A stretch of 25,577 nucleotides of DNA from 73-13 sp035556395 (GTDB lineage Bacteria; Actinomycetota; Actinomycetes; Actinomycetales; Microbacteriaceae), in contig DATMFB010000235.1 of assembly GCA_035556395.1 (NCBI GenBank), forward strand, positions 1 through 25,577. The letters run 5' to 3'. The notes under the pieces were generated by a model. The model was not told where the DNA came from. It did not search any database and saw only the letters and a list, made by a program, of their open reading frames with translations. Of the stretch, positions 15,917 to 22,247 are shown piece after piece (the first letter of the stretch is position 1; every line of letters starts with the position of its first letter). A program made the position numbers and the translations under genes.

Positions 15917-15922
15917 AGGATA
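15917..15922 (-). promoter_or_regulatory. -10 element of leaderless chorismate mutase gene
   Basis: Minus-strand TATCCT is followed by 6 nt (GCAACG) and then GTG. No Shine-Dalgarno sequence is present. Confidence 0.5.
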
Positions 15923-15950
15923 CGAGCACAGGGGCCGCAACGAGTGCTCG
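15923..15950 (-). terminator. Hairpin after epimerase gene
   Basis: CGAGCAC and GTGCTCG form a perfect 7-bp stem with a 14-nt loop, starting 4 nt after the epimerase stop codon. There is no T-run. It abuts the chorismate mutase promoter, so it may separate the two units. Confidence 0.4.
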
Positions 15951-15954
15951 GCGG

Positions 15955-16935
15955 CTAACCGAGCGCGGCGATCTCGTCGAGGAGCCGGCGCTCTTGCGCT
16001 CGGCTGAGGCCTGACCGTCGTTCCCGGCTCAGTCCGCGTTCCCGCTCATCAGCGAGGACGTCCGCGAGAGTCTGCTCCAAACCTCGTTCAATGCCGCCTG
16101 CGGCGACAAATCGGGCGCGGCTCCGTCGCGCGAATGCGGATTCACTGCGGGGAAGCCAAAGAGGAAGGCCGTGGGGCCCGGCCCAGTAGTCGACGCCGCG
16201 CGCGGTCAGCCAGTCGTCGTCGGCCGTGATGAGTTCACCGGTATAGCCCGCGACCCGGGCGGCGGAATGCAGCACCGCGGAGAAGCGGTGCTCGCTGCCG
16301 ACGGCGTTGAAGGTGCCGGCGAGTCCTCCGGTGCCGGAAGTGACAATCCACTCAGCGAGATCCCTGACATCGATGACCTGAACAGTCCGACCTTGCGTCT
16401 CGGGAACGAGGACGGGCTCGTGCGAAGCCATGGCCAGCCGCGACACCCAATAGCCGAACCTGTCGCTGGTATCGCCCGGCCCGGCGATAAGGCCTGGCCT
16501 CACGATGAGCAGCCGATCTCCCATCACCTCGGCCGTAGCGCGCTCGGCGGCGACCTTGGCCTGCGCGTAGTCGTCGACGTCGGTCGGATCCACCAGCGCG
16601 GCATCCTCGTCGGCGCCCGGCTGACTGTTGTCCGCGTAGACGGAGACCGACGAGACCAACGTCCAATGTCGTGTGCGCTCCGCGAGCTCCGCGAGCGCCC
16701 CCGCGACGAGATCGGCCTCGCAAGCGAGCTCGACGATCTCGTCCCAGTCGGTCGCCTTGACTGCGTCGTATGCGTCAGGCGCCCGCCGATCAGCGCGGAT
16801 GAAGGTCGCACCGCTCGGGACCGCTCCGGACTCGCCTCGCGCAAGGCAGGTGACCTGGTGGCCTTGGGCAATGAGTTGCGCGGCGATCTCACGACCGAGC
16901 CATGCGGTCCCGCCGAGAATGAGCGTGCGTGCCAT
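15955..16935 (-). CDS. NAD-dependent epimerase/dehydratase family protein
   Basis: This 326-residue extended SDR has the dinucleotide motif GGTAWLG at 8-14, the SSVSVY strand ending at Tyr100, and an active-site-like Tyr123-x3-Lys127 (DYAQAK). It continues with RPGLIAGPGD and the VIDVRDLAEWIV substrate-domain helix. The C-terminus is very arginine-rich (RERGLSRERRSGLSRAQERR). It resembles actinobacterial reductases annotated as NAD-dependent epimerases; the substrate is unknown. Codons are visibly less GC-strict than in the neighbours (CAA, GCA, ATT, CTT and GGT are frequent near the start). That, and its position inside a conserved block, suggests later acquisition. No clear ribosome site precedes ATG 16935. 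Confidence 0.82.
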   Translation of the reverse strand: MARTLILGGTAWLGREIAAQLIAQGHQVTCLARGESGAVPSGATFIRADRRAPDAYDAVKATDWDEIVELACEADLVAGALAELAERTRHWTLVSSVSVYADNSQPGADEDAALVDPTDVDDYAQAKVAAERATAEVMGDRLLIVRPGLIAGPGDTSDRFGYWVSRLAMASHEPVLVPETQGRTVQVIDVRDLAEWIVTSGTGGLAGTFNAVGSEHRFSAVLHSAARVAGYTGELITADDDWLTARGVDYWAGPHGLPLWLPRSESAFARRSRARFVAAGGIERGLEQTLADVLADERERGLSRERRSGLSRAQERRLLDEIAALG

Positions 16936-16956
16936 GAGGCTCAGCCAAGCGCAACC

Positions 16957-16981
16957 GCGAACCGGAAGTCGTCAGGTTCGC
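16957..16981 (-). terminator. Hairpin after fpg
   Basis: GCGAACC and GGTTCGC form a perfect 7-bp stem around an 11-nt loop, 2 nt beyond the fpg stop codon. It is a plausible end of the yceD-rpmF-rnc-fpg unit, without a T-run. Confidence 0.4.
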
Positions 16982-16983
16982 CC

Positions 16984-17898
16984 TCAGCGCAGGCGCTGGC
17001 AGTTGCGGCAGTAGTGCGATCCGCGGTTCATGAAGGACTCGCGCACCATCGGCCGGCCGCAGCGCAGGCACGGCTGGTCCTGCCGGGCGTAGGCGGTGAG
17101 GGAGCGGGAGAAGTAGCCGGACTGGCCGTTCACGTTGACGTAGAGCTCGTCGAAGGACGTGCCGCCCTCATCGAGAGCCCGCGTCATGACGTCGCGCACC
17201 GCGGCGAGGATGCGGCCCGCCGCGACGGCGGAGAGCGTCTCGGTCGGCTGGCGCGGATGCACGCGCGCGGCCCAGAGCGCCTCGTCGGCGTAGATGTTCC
17301 CGATCCCCGACACCAGCGTCTGGTCGAGGAGGGCGCGCTTCGTCTCGGTGCGCTTCGCGCGGATGCGGCGGACGAAGTCGCGGTCGGAGAACGCCGGGTC
17401 GAGGGGATCGCGGGCGATGTGGGCGACCTGGGATGGGATGCCCTTCGACTCGCCTGCGGCTCGCTCAGGGACCGGCATCCGGCTCCCTGAGCGAGCGGAG
17501 CGAGTCGAAGGGCGCTCAGGGACCGGCATGAGCCGGTCGATCGCGAGCGAGCCGAAGATGCGCTGGTCCGCGAAGTCGACGCGGGACCCGTCGGCGAGCA
17601 GGATGCGCACGCGGAGGTGCCGGTCGTCGGCGGTCGGGTTCACGAGCACCTGGCCGGACATCCCGAGGTGGACGAGGAGCGCCGCGTCGGCGTCGGCAAT
17701 CGGCACCCAGAGGAACTTGCCGCGACGCTCGGGGGCGAGCAGCCGCGCGCCCGTGAGCCGGCCCGCGAAGTCGTCCGGACCCTCGGCGTGGCGCCGCAGC
17801 GAGCGCGGCTCGAGGATCTCCACCGACGACACGGTCGCGCCCGTGACGAATGGCGCGAGCCCGCGGCGGACGACCTCGACCTCGGGGAGCTCTGGCAT
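16984..17898 (-). CDS. mutM: Formamidopyrimidine-DNA glycosylase with repeat-derived insertion
   Basis: This base-excision repair glycosylase/lyase removes 8-oxoguanine and formamidopyrimidines. The N-terminus PELPEVEVVRRGL supplies Pro2 and Glu3; Lys61 (RRGKFLW) is present. The helix-two-turn-helix ends in GIGNIYADEAL, and the C-terminal zinc finger has CLRCG, then YCRNC. It has 304 residues, longer than the usual 270-295. The excess maps to residues 124-153, between GSLAIDRL and IPSQVAHIARDP. There the DNA is an intergenic palindromic repeat read in frame (separate entry). All catalytic elements are outside it. ATG 17898 uses GAAGGG from another copy of that repeat as its probable ribosome site. 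The gene lies 34 nt after rnc. Confidence 0.95.
   Translation of the reverse strand: MPELPEVEVVRRGLAPFVTGATVSSVEILEPRSLRRHAEGPDDFAGRLTGARLLAPERRGKFLWVPIADADAALLVHLGMSGQVLVNPTADDRHLRVRILLADGSRVDFADQRIFGSLAIDRLMPVPERPSTRSARSGSRMPVPERAAGESKGIPSQVAHIARDPLDPAFSDRDFVRRIRAKRTETKRALLDQTLVSGIGNIYADEALWAARVHPRQPTETLSAVAAGRILAAVRDVMTRALDEGGTSFDELYVNVNGQSGYFSRSLTAYARQDQPCLRCGRPMVRESFMNRGSHYCRNCQRLR
17440..17529. repeat. Palindromic repeat inserted in frame within fpg
   Basis: A 90-bp stretch (30 codons). The arms at 17441-17471 and 17484-17512 pair perfectly over two 13-nt blocks: CCCTTCGACTCGC with GCGAGTCGAAGGG, and GCTCGCTCAGGGA with TCCCTGAGCGAGC. Their centres differ (CTGCG against GGA). The 17-nt CGCTCAGGGACCGGCAT occurs twice (17462-17478 and 17513-17529), giving the protein a doubled MPVPER. 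The left arm matches the copy at 17909-17939 in 30 of 31 bases. Confidence 0.8.
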
Positions 17899-17908
17899 GG
17901 GGTTCCGA

Positions 17909-17939
17909 CCCTTCGACTCGCCTACGGCTCGCTCAGGGA
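17909..17939. repeat. Palindromic repeat copy at rnc/fpg junction
   Basis: 31 bp with one difference from 17441-17471. It contains the rnc stop codon (TGA at 17935-17933). On the minus strand it ends in GAAGGG, 10 nt before the fpg ATG, where it can act as a ribosome site. Confidence 0.7.
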
Positions 17940-18634
17940 GCGGTCGGAGCGGAGGCGCCCGCGCGGAGCGTCTCGACCGCCTCGAACGCGGCGACCGACT
18001 CCGAGGCCTTCTTCGACGACCCCTCGCCCGTCCCGAGCACGTGATCGCCGACGACGGCCGCCGCGGTGAAGACCCGCGCGTGGTCCGGTCCGCGCGCCTC
18101 GACCCGATACACGACGTCGCCGAGGCCCCTCGCGACGGCGATCTCCTGGAGCGTCGTCTTCGGGTCCATCGCCAGGCCGAAGCGGTCCGGATCGTCCATG
18201 AGCGTCTCGACGAGCCGCAGCACCAGATCCCTGGCCGAGTCCGGGCCGTTCGCGAGGAAGCAGGCGCCGAGGATCGCCTCGAGGGTGTCGGCGAGGATCG
18301 AGGACTTGTCCGCGCCCCCGGTCTGGTCCTCGCCCTTGCCCAGGCGGATGAACGCGCCGAGGCCGATGCCGCGGGCGATCTCCGCCAGCGCCAGCGTCGA
18401 GACGAGGGACGCGCGGCGCTTCGCGAGGTCGCCCTCGTCGAGATCGGGGAATCGCCGGTAGAGCATGACCGTCACGGCCTGCCCGAGGATCGAGTCGCCG
18501 AGGAACTCGAGGCGCTCGTTGTGCAGGGTGCCCGGGTGCTCGTACGCGTACGAGCGGTGGGTCAGCGCAAGAACGAGAAGCTCGGAGTCGATATCGACCC
18601 CGAGCTTCTGCGTGAGCTCGGACAAATCAGGCAC
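17933..18634 (-). CDS. rnc: Ribonuclease III
   Basis: RNase III processes rRNA precursors and cleaves structured mRNA. This 233-residue protein has the family signature NERLEFLGD at 39-47, the second metal-site helix DTLEAILGA with Asp116 and Glu119, and a C-terminal double-stranded-RNA-binding domain from about 157 (PKTTLQEIAVARG) to 225, including GEGSSKKASESVAAFEA. The start is GTG 18634, after a repeat-rich 84-nt gap following rpmF. The last residues (ASAPTAP) and the stop codon are partly supplied by the downstream palindromic repeat, so the tail length is probably variable between strains. Confidence 0.96.
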   Translation of the reverse strand: MPDLSELTQKLGVDIDSELLVLALTHRSYAYEHPGTLHNERLEFLGDSILGQAVTVMLYRRFPDLDEGDLAKRRASLVSTLALAEIARGIGLGAFIRLGKGEDQTGGADKSSILADTLEAILGACFLANGPDSARDLVLRLVETLMDDPDRFGLAMDPKTTLQEIAVARGLGDVVYRVEARGPDHARVFTAAAVVGDHVLGTGEGSSKKASESVAAFEAVETLRAGASAPTAP

Positions 18635-18642
18635 TGGGCTAG

Positions 18643-18674
18643 GTCTCGATACGCCGCTTCGCGGCTACTCGACC
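18643..18674. repeat. Imperfect palindromic repeat between rpmF and rnc
   Basis: A GGTCTCGATACGCCGC block faces GCGGCTACTCGACC across TTC. This is an imperfect inverted repeat of the style found scattered between genes in Microbacteriaceae. It lies 8 nt upstream of the rnc start codon. Confidence 0.5.
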
Positions 18675-18723
18675 TTTGACCTTCGGTGGAGCCTCGCGAA
18701 GCGAGCCTCCACCTTCGGTCAAA
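18675..18723 (-). terminator. Long hairpin overlapping rpmF stop codon
   Basis: TTTGACC (18675-18681) pairs with GGTCAAA (18717-18723). Inside, GTGGAGCCTCGC and GCGAGCCTCCAC pair at 11 of 12 positions around GAA. The rpmF stop TGA (18721-18719) lies in the stem. It may attenuate transcription into rnc, protect the rpmF message, or serve as an RNase III target. Confidence 0.5.
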
Positions 18724-18922
18724 CGTCAGCGACCTTGCGGCCCTTGTACTCCAGGTACAGCTCGGTGCCGACCGAGTCGGTGACGACCTTCGCACGGTGC
18801 GGGAGGCTGTAGACCGTCTTGCCGTTCTCGACGGACTTGACGAGCGTCGGGACCTCGGCCTTCCACTGCGCGCGGCGCATGCGGGTGCTCGCGCGCGACA
18901 TCTTGCGCTTGGGAACTGCCAT
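18719..18922 (-). CDS. rpmF: 50S ribosomal protein L32
   Basis: This 67-residue protein opens with the L32 signature MAVPKRKMSRASTRMRRAQW and ends EYKGRKVADV. It has no cysteines, so it is the zinc-free form. ATG 18922 has GGAGA a few nt upstream. It follows yceD by 24 nt, the standard yceD-rpmF pair. It is a component of the large ribosomal subunit. Confidence 0.97.
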   Translation of the reverse strand: MAVPKRKMSRASTRMRRAQWKAEVPTLVKSVENGKTVYSLPHRAKVVTDSVGTELYLEYKGRKVADV

Positions 18923-18946
18923 GGTCGTCTCCTACCGTTGGAATCG

Positions 18947-19471
18947 CTACTCGGGAAGCTTCTCGTCGGACTCGCCCGCCAGGTCCACCAGCGCGGACCA
19001 TCTCGGATCCACCGCGGCTTCGTGCTCGTGCCCCGGGTGATCCAGCAGTCGCACCCCGCACACGGGGCAGAGGCCTTCGCAGTCCTCCTGGCAGACCGGT
19101 TGGAACGGCAGTGCCGGCACCACCGTGTCCCTGACCACCTGTTCCAGGTCGAGCGTGTCGCCCTGGATCTGGTAGTCGAAATCCGACGTCCCAGGATACG
19201 CGAAAAGCTCCTGGAAATCGACCTCGACCGGCACCGTGACGGGGATGAGGCATCTGACGCACTCCCCTGCGGCCGTCGCATCGACCTCGGCGGTCACCAG
19301 CACGCCGTCGTGGAGCGACTCGACACGCCCGCCGATCCGCACCTCGCCGCCGGGCGGGATGCCGATGACGGCGTTCCCGAACCCCTCCGGCGCGAGCACC
19401 GTCAGCGAGAACTCCTTCGTCTCGCCCGCACGGCGAGCGAGATCGCGGATGTTCAGCTCGTAGGCACTCAT
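18947..19471 (-). CDS. YceD/DUF177 family protein
   Basis: This 174-residue protein has the DUF177 pattern: an N-terminal beta-rich half (ELNIRDLARRAGETKEF), then the cysteine pairs CVRC (71, 74) and the cluster CQEDCEGLCPVCG (127, 131, 135, 138), which probably bind zinc. The C-terminus has DPRWSALVDL, as is usual. The family is linked with 23S rRNA accumulation in E. coli and plants and is always near rpmF. ATG 19471 is preceded by GAAGGG 6 nt upstream, which belongs to a palindromic repeat copy. In many actinobacteria coaD precedes this gene; here a class III aminotransferase gene does. Confidence 0.93.
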   Translation of the reverse strand: MSAYELNIRDLARRAGETKEFSLTVLAPEGFGNAVIGIPPGGEVRIGGRVESLHDGVLVTAEVDATAAGECVRCLIPVTVPVEVDFQELFAYPGTSDFDYQIQGDTLDLEQVVRDTVVPALPFQPVCQEDCEGLCPVCGVRLLDHPGHEHEAAVDPRWSALVDLAGESDEKLPE

Positions 19472-19477
19472 GTGCGA

Positions 19478-19509
19478 CCCTTCGACTCGCCCTGCTCGCT
19501 CGGGGACCG
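19478..19509. repeat. Palindromic repeat copy at aminotransferase/yceD junction
   Basis: CCCTTCGACTCGC, then CCT, then GCTCGCTCGGGGACCGG: the same family as 17441-17529, with a shorter centre. It fills most of the 39-nt gap. On the minus strand it ends in GAAGGG, the only ribosome-site candidate for yceD. Confidence 0.65.
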
Positions 19510-19510
19510 G

Positions 19511-20830
19511 CTACGCGATGGCGGAGAACGCCGCGTCGAGGATCTCGAGACCGCGGCGGGCCTCCTCCTCGGTGACGACGCACGGCGGCACGACGTGGAT
19601 GCGGTTGTCGGAGAGGAACGGCAGGTAGCCGCGCTCAAGCAGCGCGGCGCGCAGCGCACCGATCGTCGCCGCGGGGACGGGCTCCTTCGTCACCGGGTCG
19701 GCGACGAGGTCGAGCGCCCAGAACACGCCGAGGCCGCGCACCTCGCCGATGATCGGATGCTTCGCGGCGAGCTCGCGCAGGCCCGGGCCGAGCACCTTCT
19801 CGCCGATCTCGGCCGCGTGCTCGATGACGCCCTCGTCCTCCATCGCCTCGATCGTCGCGAGCACCGACGCCGCCGCGAGCGGGTGGCCGGAGTAGGTCAG
19901 ACCGCCGGGGAAGACCCGCTCGTCGAACTCCGCGACGATCCGGTCGGGGATGATGACGCCGCCGACCGGCACGTAGCCGGAGTTGGAGCCCTTCGCGAAG
20001 GTGATGAGGTCCGGGACCACTCCTTCCGGGTTGACGGCCGGGTGCTGCCAGGCGAACCAGGAGCCGGTCCGGCCGAAGCCCGCCATGACCTCGTCGGCGA
20101 TCCAGAGGATGCCGTACTTGTCGGCGAGCGCGCGAACGCCGGCGAGGTAGCCGGGCGGCGGCGGCATGATGCCCGCCGTGCCCGGGATGGTCTCGATCAG
20201 GATCGCGGCGATCGACTGCGGACCCTCGCCCTGGATCGTGCGCTCGAGGTGGCGCAGCGCGCGCTCGACCTCCTGCTCGGGCGAGTCCGACCAGAACTCG
20301 GAGCGATACGGGAACGGCCCCCAGAAGTGCACGTGACCGATCGCGTACTCGTTCGGGTAGCGGCGCCAGTCGCCCGTCGCGGTGATCGCCGCGCCGGTGT
20401 TGCCGTGGTACGAGCGGTAGGTGGAGAGCACCTTGTCCCGGCCGGTCACCAGGCGGGCGAGGCGGATCGCGTTCTCCACCGCGTCGGCGCCGCCGTTCGT
20501 GAAGAAGACCTTCTCGAAGGGCTCGCCCGCGTGCGCGAGGATCTTCTGCGCCGCGAGGCCGCGCGCGAGGTTCGCGTGCGCGGGGTTGATCGTCGGGAGG
20601 GTCGCCGCCTGCTCCTGGATCGCCGCGACGACCTTCGGGTGCAGGTGCCCGATGTTGATGTTGACGAGCTGCGACGAGAAGTCGAGGTAGCGCCTGCCCT
20701 CGTAGTCCCAGAGCTCGCAACCGAGCCCGCCCGCGAAGACGAGGGGCTTGATGGTGCCCTGGGCGGACCAGGAGTGGAAGACGTGCGCCCGATCGAGATC
20801 GTAGGTGCGCTGGTTCGAGGTCTCAGTCAT
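19511..20830 (-). CDS. PLP-dependent class III aminotransferase
   Basis: This 439-residue fold-type-I aminotransferase has the cofactor lysine Lys280 (LITFAKGSNSGYVPVG), Asp246 contacting the PLP ring (WIADEVMAGFGRTG), the phosphate-binding TNGGADAVENA at 111-121 and YHGNTGAA from 141. It belongs with the omega-amino-acid group (beta-alanine, taurine or 4-aminobutyrate to pyruvate). I chose ATG 20830 (MTETSNQRTY); the longer reading runs into the upstream hairpin. It is the last gene of operon D, 61 nt after the lipoprotein gene. Beside a TIGR03842-like oxidoreductase and a THI5-like importer, a role in beta-alanine or beta-aminoisobutyrate removal during pyrimidine breakdown is likely but not proved. 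Confidence 0.9.
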   Translation of the reverse strand: MTETSNQRTYDLDRAHVFHSWSAQGTIKPLVFAGGLGCELWDYEGRRYLDFSSQLVNINIGHLHPKVVAAIQEQAATLPTINPAHANLARGLAAQKILAHAGEPFEKVFFTNGGADAVENAIRLARLVTGRDKVLSTYRSYHGNTGAAITATGDWRRYPNEYAIGHVHFWGPFPYRSEFWSDSPEQEVERALRHLERTIQGEGPQSIAAILIETIPGTAGIMPPPPGYLAGVRALADKYGILWIADEVMAGFGRTGSWFAWQHPAVNPEGVVPDLITFAKGSNSGYVPVGGVIIPDRIVAEFDERVFPGGLTYSGHPLAAASVLATIEAMEDEGVIEHAAEIGEKVLGPGLRELAAKHPIIGEVRGLGVFWALDLVADPVTKEPVPAATIGALRAALLERGYLPFLSDNRIHVVPPCVVTEEEARRGLEILDAAFSAIA

Positions 20831-20849
20831 TTCGGTCCAGACGTGGGGA

Positions 20850-20879
20850 GGTGCGGGGAGCGAACGTGCTCCCCGCACC
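20850..20879 (-). terminator. Perfect 12-bp hairpin between lipoprotein and aminotransferase genes
   Basis: GGTGCGGGGAGC and GCTCCCCGCACC are separated by a 6-nt loop, 12 nt after the lipoprotein stop codon. It has no T-run. It may be a partial terminator or a stabiliser of the 3' end of the binding-protein mRNA, common in ABC operons. Confidence 0.6.
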
Positions 20880-20891
20880 ACCCTAGCGATC

Positions 20892-22124
20892 TCAGATGCC
20901 GCCGGCCTTGAGGGTCACGACGATCGGCGTGAAGCCCGCACCGACGACGTCGACGCCCTCCGCCTCGAGCTCGGCGAGCGCCGCCTCGATGTAGGAGCTG
21001 TCGAACGCCGACGCGGGCGGATCGGTCGTGATGAGGTGCTGCCCGTCCTGGTTGACGGCCGAGAGCGAGCCCGCGACCGTCTGGTCCCAGGCACCCGGGT
21101 CGACGACGCCGAAGCGCGTGCCCGTCCAGATGAGCTTGTTCACCTCGTTCGCCTGCCAGAGCTGGTGGCCGGGGCCGACGGGATAGGCGGTCTGGCCGGG
21201 CGCCGTCGCGGCCGCGTACGAGATGGACGCCGCCTCCTCGACGTTGTCCCGCGCGTAGATCCAGCCCTTCGCGACGGCCTTGAGGAACGCGGTCGTCTGA
21301 GCCGCGAACGCCGGGTCCGCGAGATCCGCGGTCCGCGCCCAGATGGCGTCCTGGAGCATCCCGCCGACGGTGTCCTCGTAGAAGACGATGTCCAGGTCGT
21401 CCACCGTGTAGAGGGCGCCCGTCTCCGGGTTGACCGTCTCGAGGAGCTGCGCGAGCTCGTTGTACGTCATCGCCTGTGCGGCGTCGACGTCGCCGTCGAG
21501 GAGCGCGTTCATCGAGAAGTCCTGCGTCGTGATCGACACCGATGTCGAGTCGAGGCCCTCCGCCGCCATCGCGGCGAAGATCTCCCACTCGTTGCCGAAG
21601 CCCCACGAGCCGATGCGCTTGCCCGCGAAGTCGGCGACGGAGGCGACGCCGTCGCCCTTGAAGGAGACCTGCGTCGTCCCGGACGCCTGGAACACCTGCG
21701 CGATGTTCGTCACGTCGATGCCGTTCGCCTCGATCGAGCCGAGCACCTTCGGGACCCACGCGACCGCGTAGTCGGCGTCGCCTGCGAAGAGCGCATCCTG
21801 CGGGACGATGTCGCCGCCGGTCGGGACGAGCTCGACGTCGAGTCCGACCTCGTCGAAGTAGCCGAGGCACTCGGCCGCGTAGTAACCGGAGAACTGCGCC
21901 TGCGGGAGCCACTGCAGCATGAGCTTGACGGGCGTGCCGCCCGGGGTGGGATCGACGCACTCGACGTCGGGGAGCACCGTCGGCGTCATGTCGAGCTCGA
22001 CGGCGTCGTCTCCGGTCGGCGCCGTCGTCGGCGCGCTCGGCGCCGACGTGCAGCCGGTGAGGAGCATGGCGGACACTGCGACACCGGCGATGACGCCGAC
22101 CGCAGCGCGCATTCGCGTTTGCAT
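20892..22124 (-). CDS. ABC substrate-binding lipoprotein, THI5/NMT1-like
   Basis: This 410-residue precursor has signal peptide MQTRMRAAVGVIAGVAVSAM followed by LLTGC, with lipid-modified Cys25. The mature part holds the THI5/NMT1 pattern: VKLMLQWLPQAQFSGYYAAE near 75, a GYFDEVGLDVELVPTGGD segment, and DFAGKRIGSWGFGNEWE. Such proteins bind pyrimidine-like ligands (thiamine precursors, riboflavin, others). ATG 22124 is chosen for AGAGAGGA upstream; the GTG at 22145 would put this site inside the gene. It follows the second permease of its operon by 123 nt, with a hairpin and possible regulator site in the gap. The binding role is firm; the ligand is inferred only as a heterocycle. Confidence 0.9.
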   Translation of the reverse strand: MQTRMRAAVGVIAGVAVSAMLLTGCTSAPSAPTTAPTGDDAVELDMTPTVLPDVECVDPTPGGTPVKLMLQWLPQAQFSGYYAAECLGYFDEVGLDVELVPTGGDIVPQDALFAGDADYAVAWVPKVLGSIEANGIDVTNIAQVFQASGTTQVSFKGDGVASVADFAGKRIGSWGFGNEWEIFAAMAAEGLDSTSVSITTQDFSMNALLDGDVDAAQAMTYNELAQLLETVNPETGALYTVDDLDIVFYEDTVGGMLQDAIWARTADLADPAFAAQTTAFLKAVAKGWIYARDNVEEAASISYAAATAPGQTAYPVGPGHQLWQANEVNKLIWTGTRFGVVDPGAWDQTVAGSLSAVNQDGQHLITTDPPASAFDSSYIEAALAELEAEGVDVVGAGFTPIVVTLKAGGI

Positions 22125-22187
22125 GGTGGTTCCTCTCTTGATCACGAGGGGTGGACGCTCTTGGTGCGAGCGAGTCCCACGAGTTTG

Positions 22188-22213
22188 AACGCCCGGTGTT
22201 TCCCGGGTGTTGC
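22188..22213 (-). promoter_or_regulatory. Hairpin and GlnR-like half-site pair before lipoprotein gene
   Basis: On the minus strand GCAAC, 6 nt, then GAAAC matches the actinobacterial GlnR pattern GTNAC-N6-GNAAC with one mismatch. The same bases lie in an 8-of-9 inverted repeat (AACACCCGG against CCGGGCGTT). It is 64-89 nt before the start codon, within the 123-nt gap 22125-22247, where I see nothing else except the ribosome site. Confidence 0.35.
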
Positions 22214-22247
22214 GGGGGTGATACGGATCATTTCGCTGCCTTCGCGC

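Noticed and set aside
16984..17898. Frameshift or pseudogene in fpg caused by the repeat
   Set aside because: The 90-bp repeat keeps the frame, and the zinc finger and all catalytic residues follow intact.
17441..19509. CRISPR-like array from repeated CCCTTCGACTCGC units
   Set aside because: The copies are irregularly spaced (hundreds of bases to about 1.5 kb), lie at gene borders, and have no spacers or cas genes.
22125..22145. Upstream GTG start for the THI5-like lipoprotein
   Set aside because: It would place the AGAGAGGA ribosome site inside the gene and lengthen the signal peptide without need.
22125..22247. TPP riboswitch before the THI5-like lipoprotein gene
   Set aside because: CTGAG occurs, but I cannot find the paired conserved TPP-core blocks or the usual stems in order.
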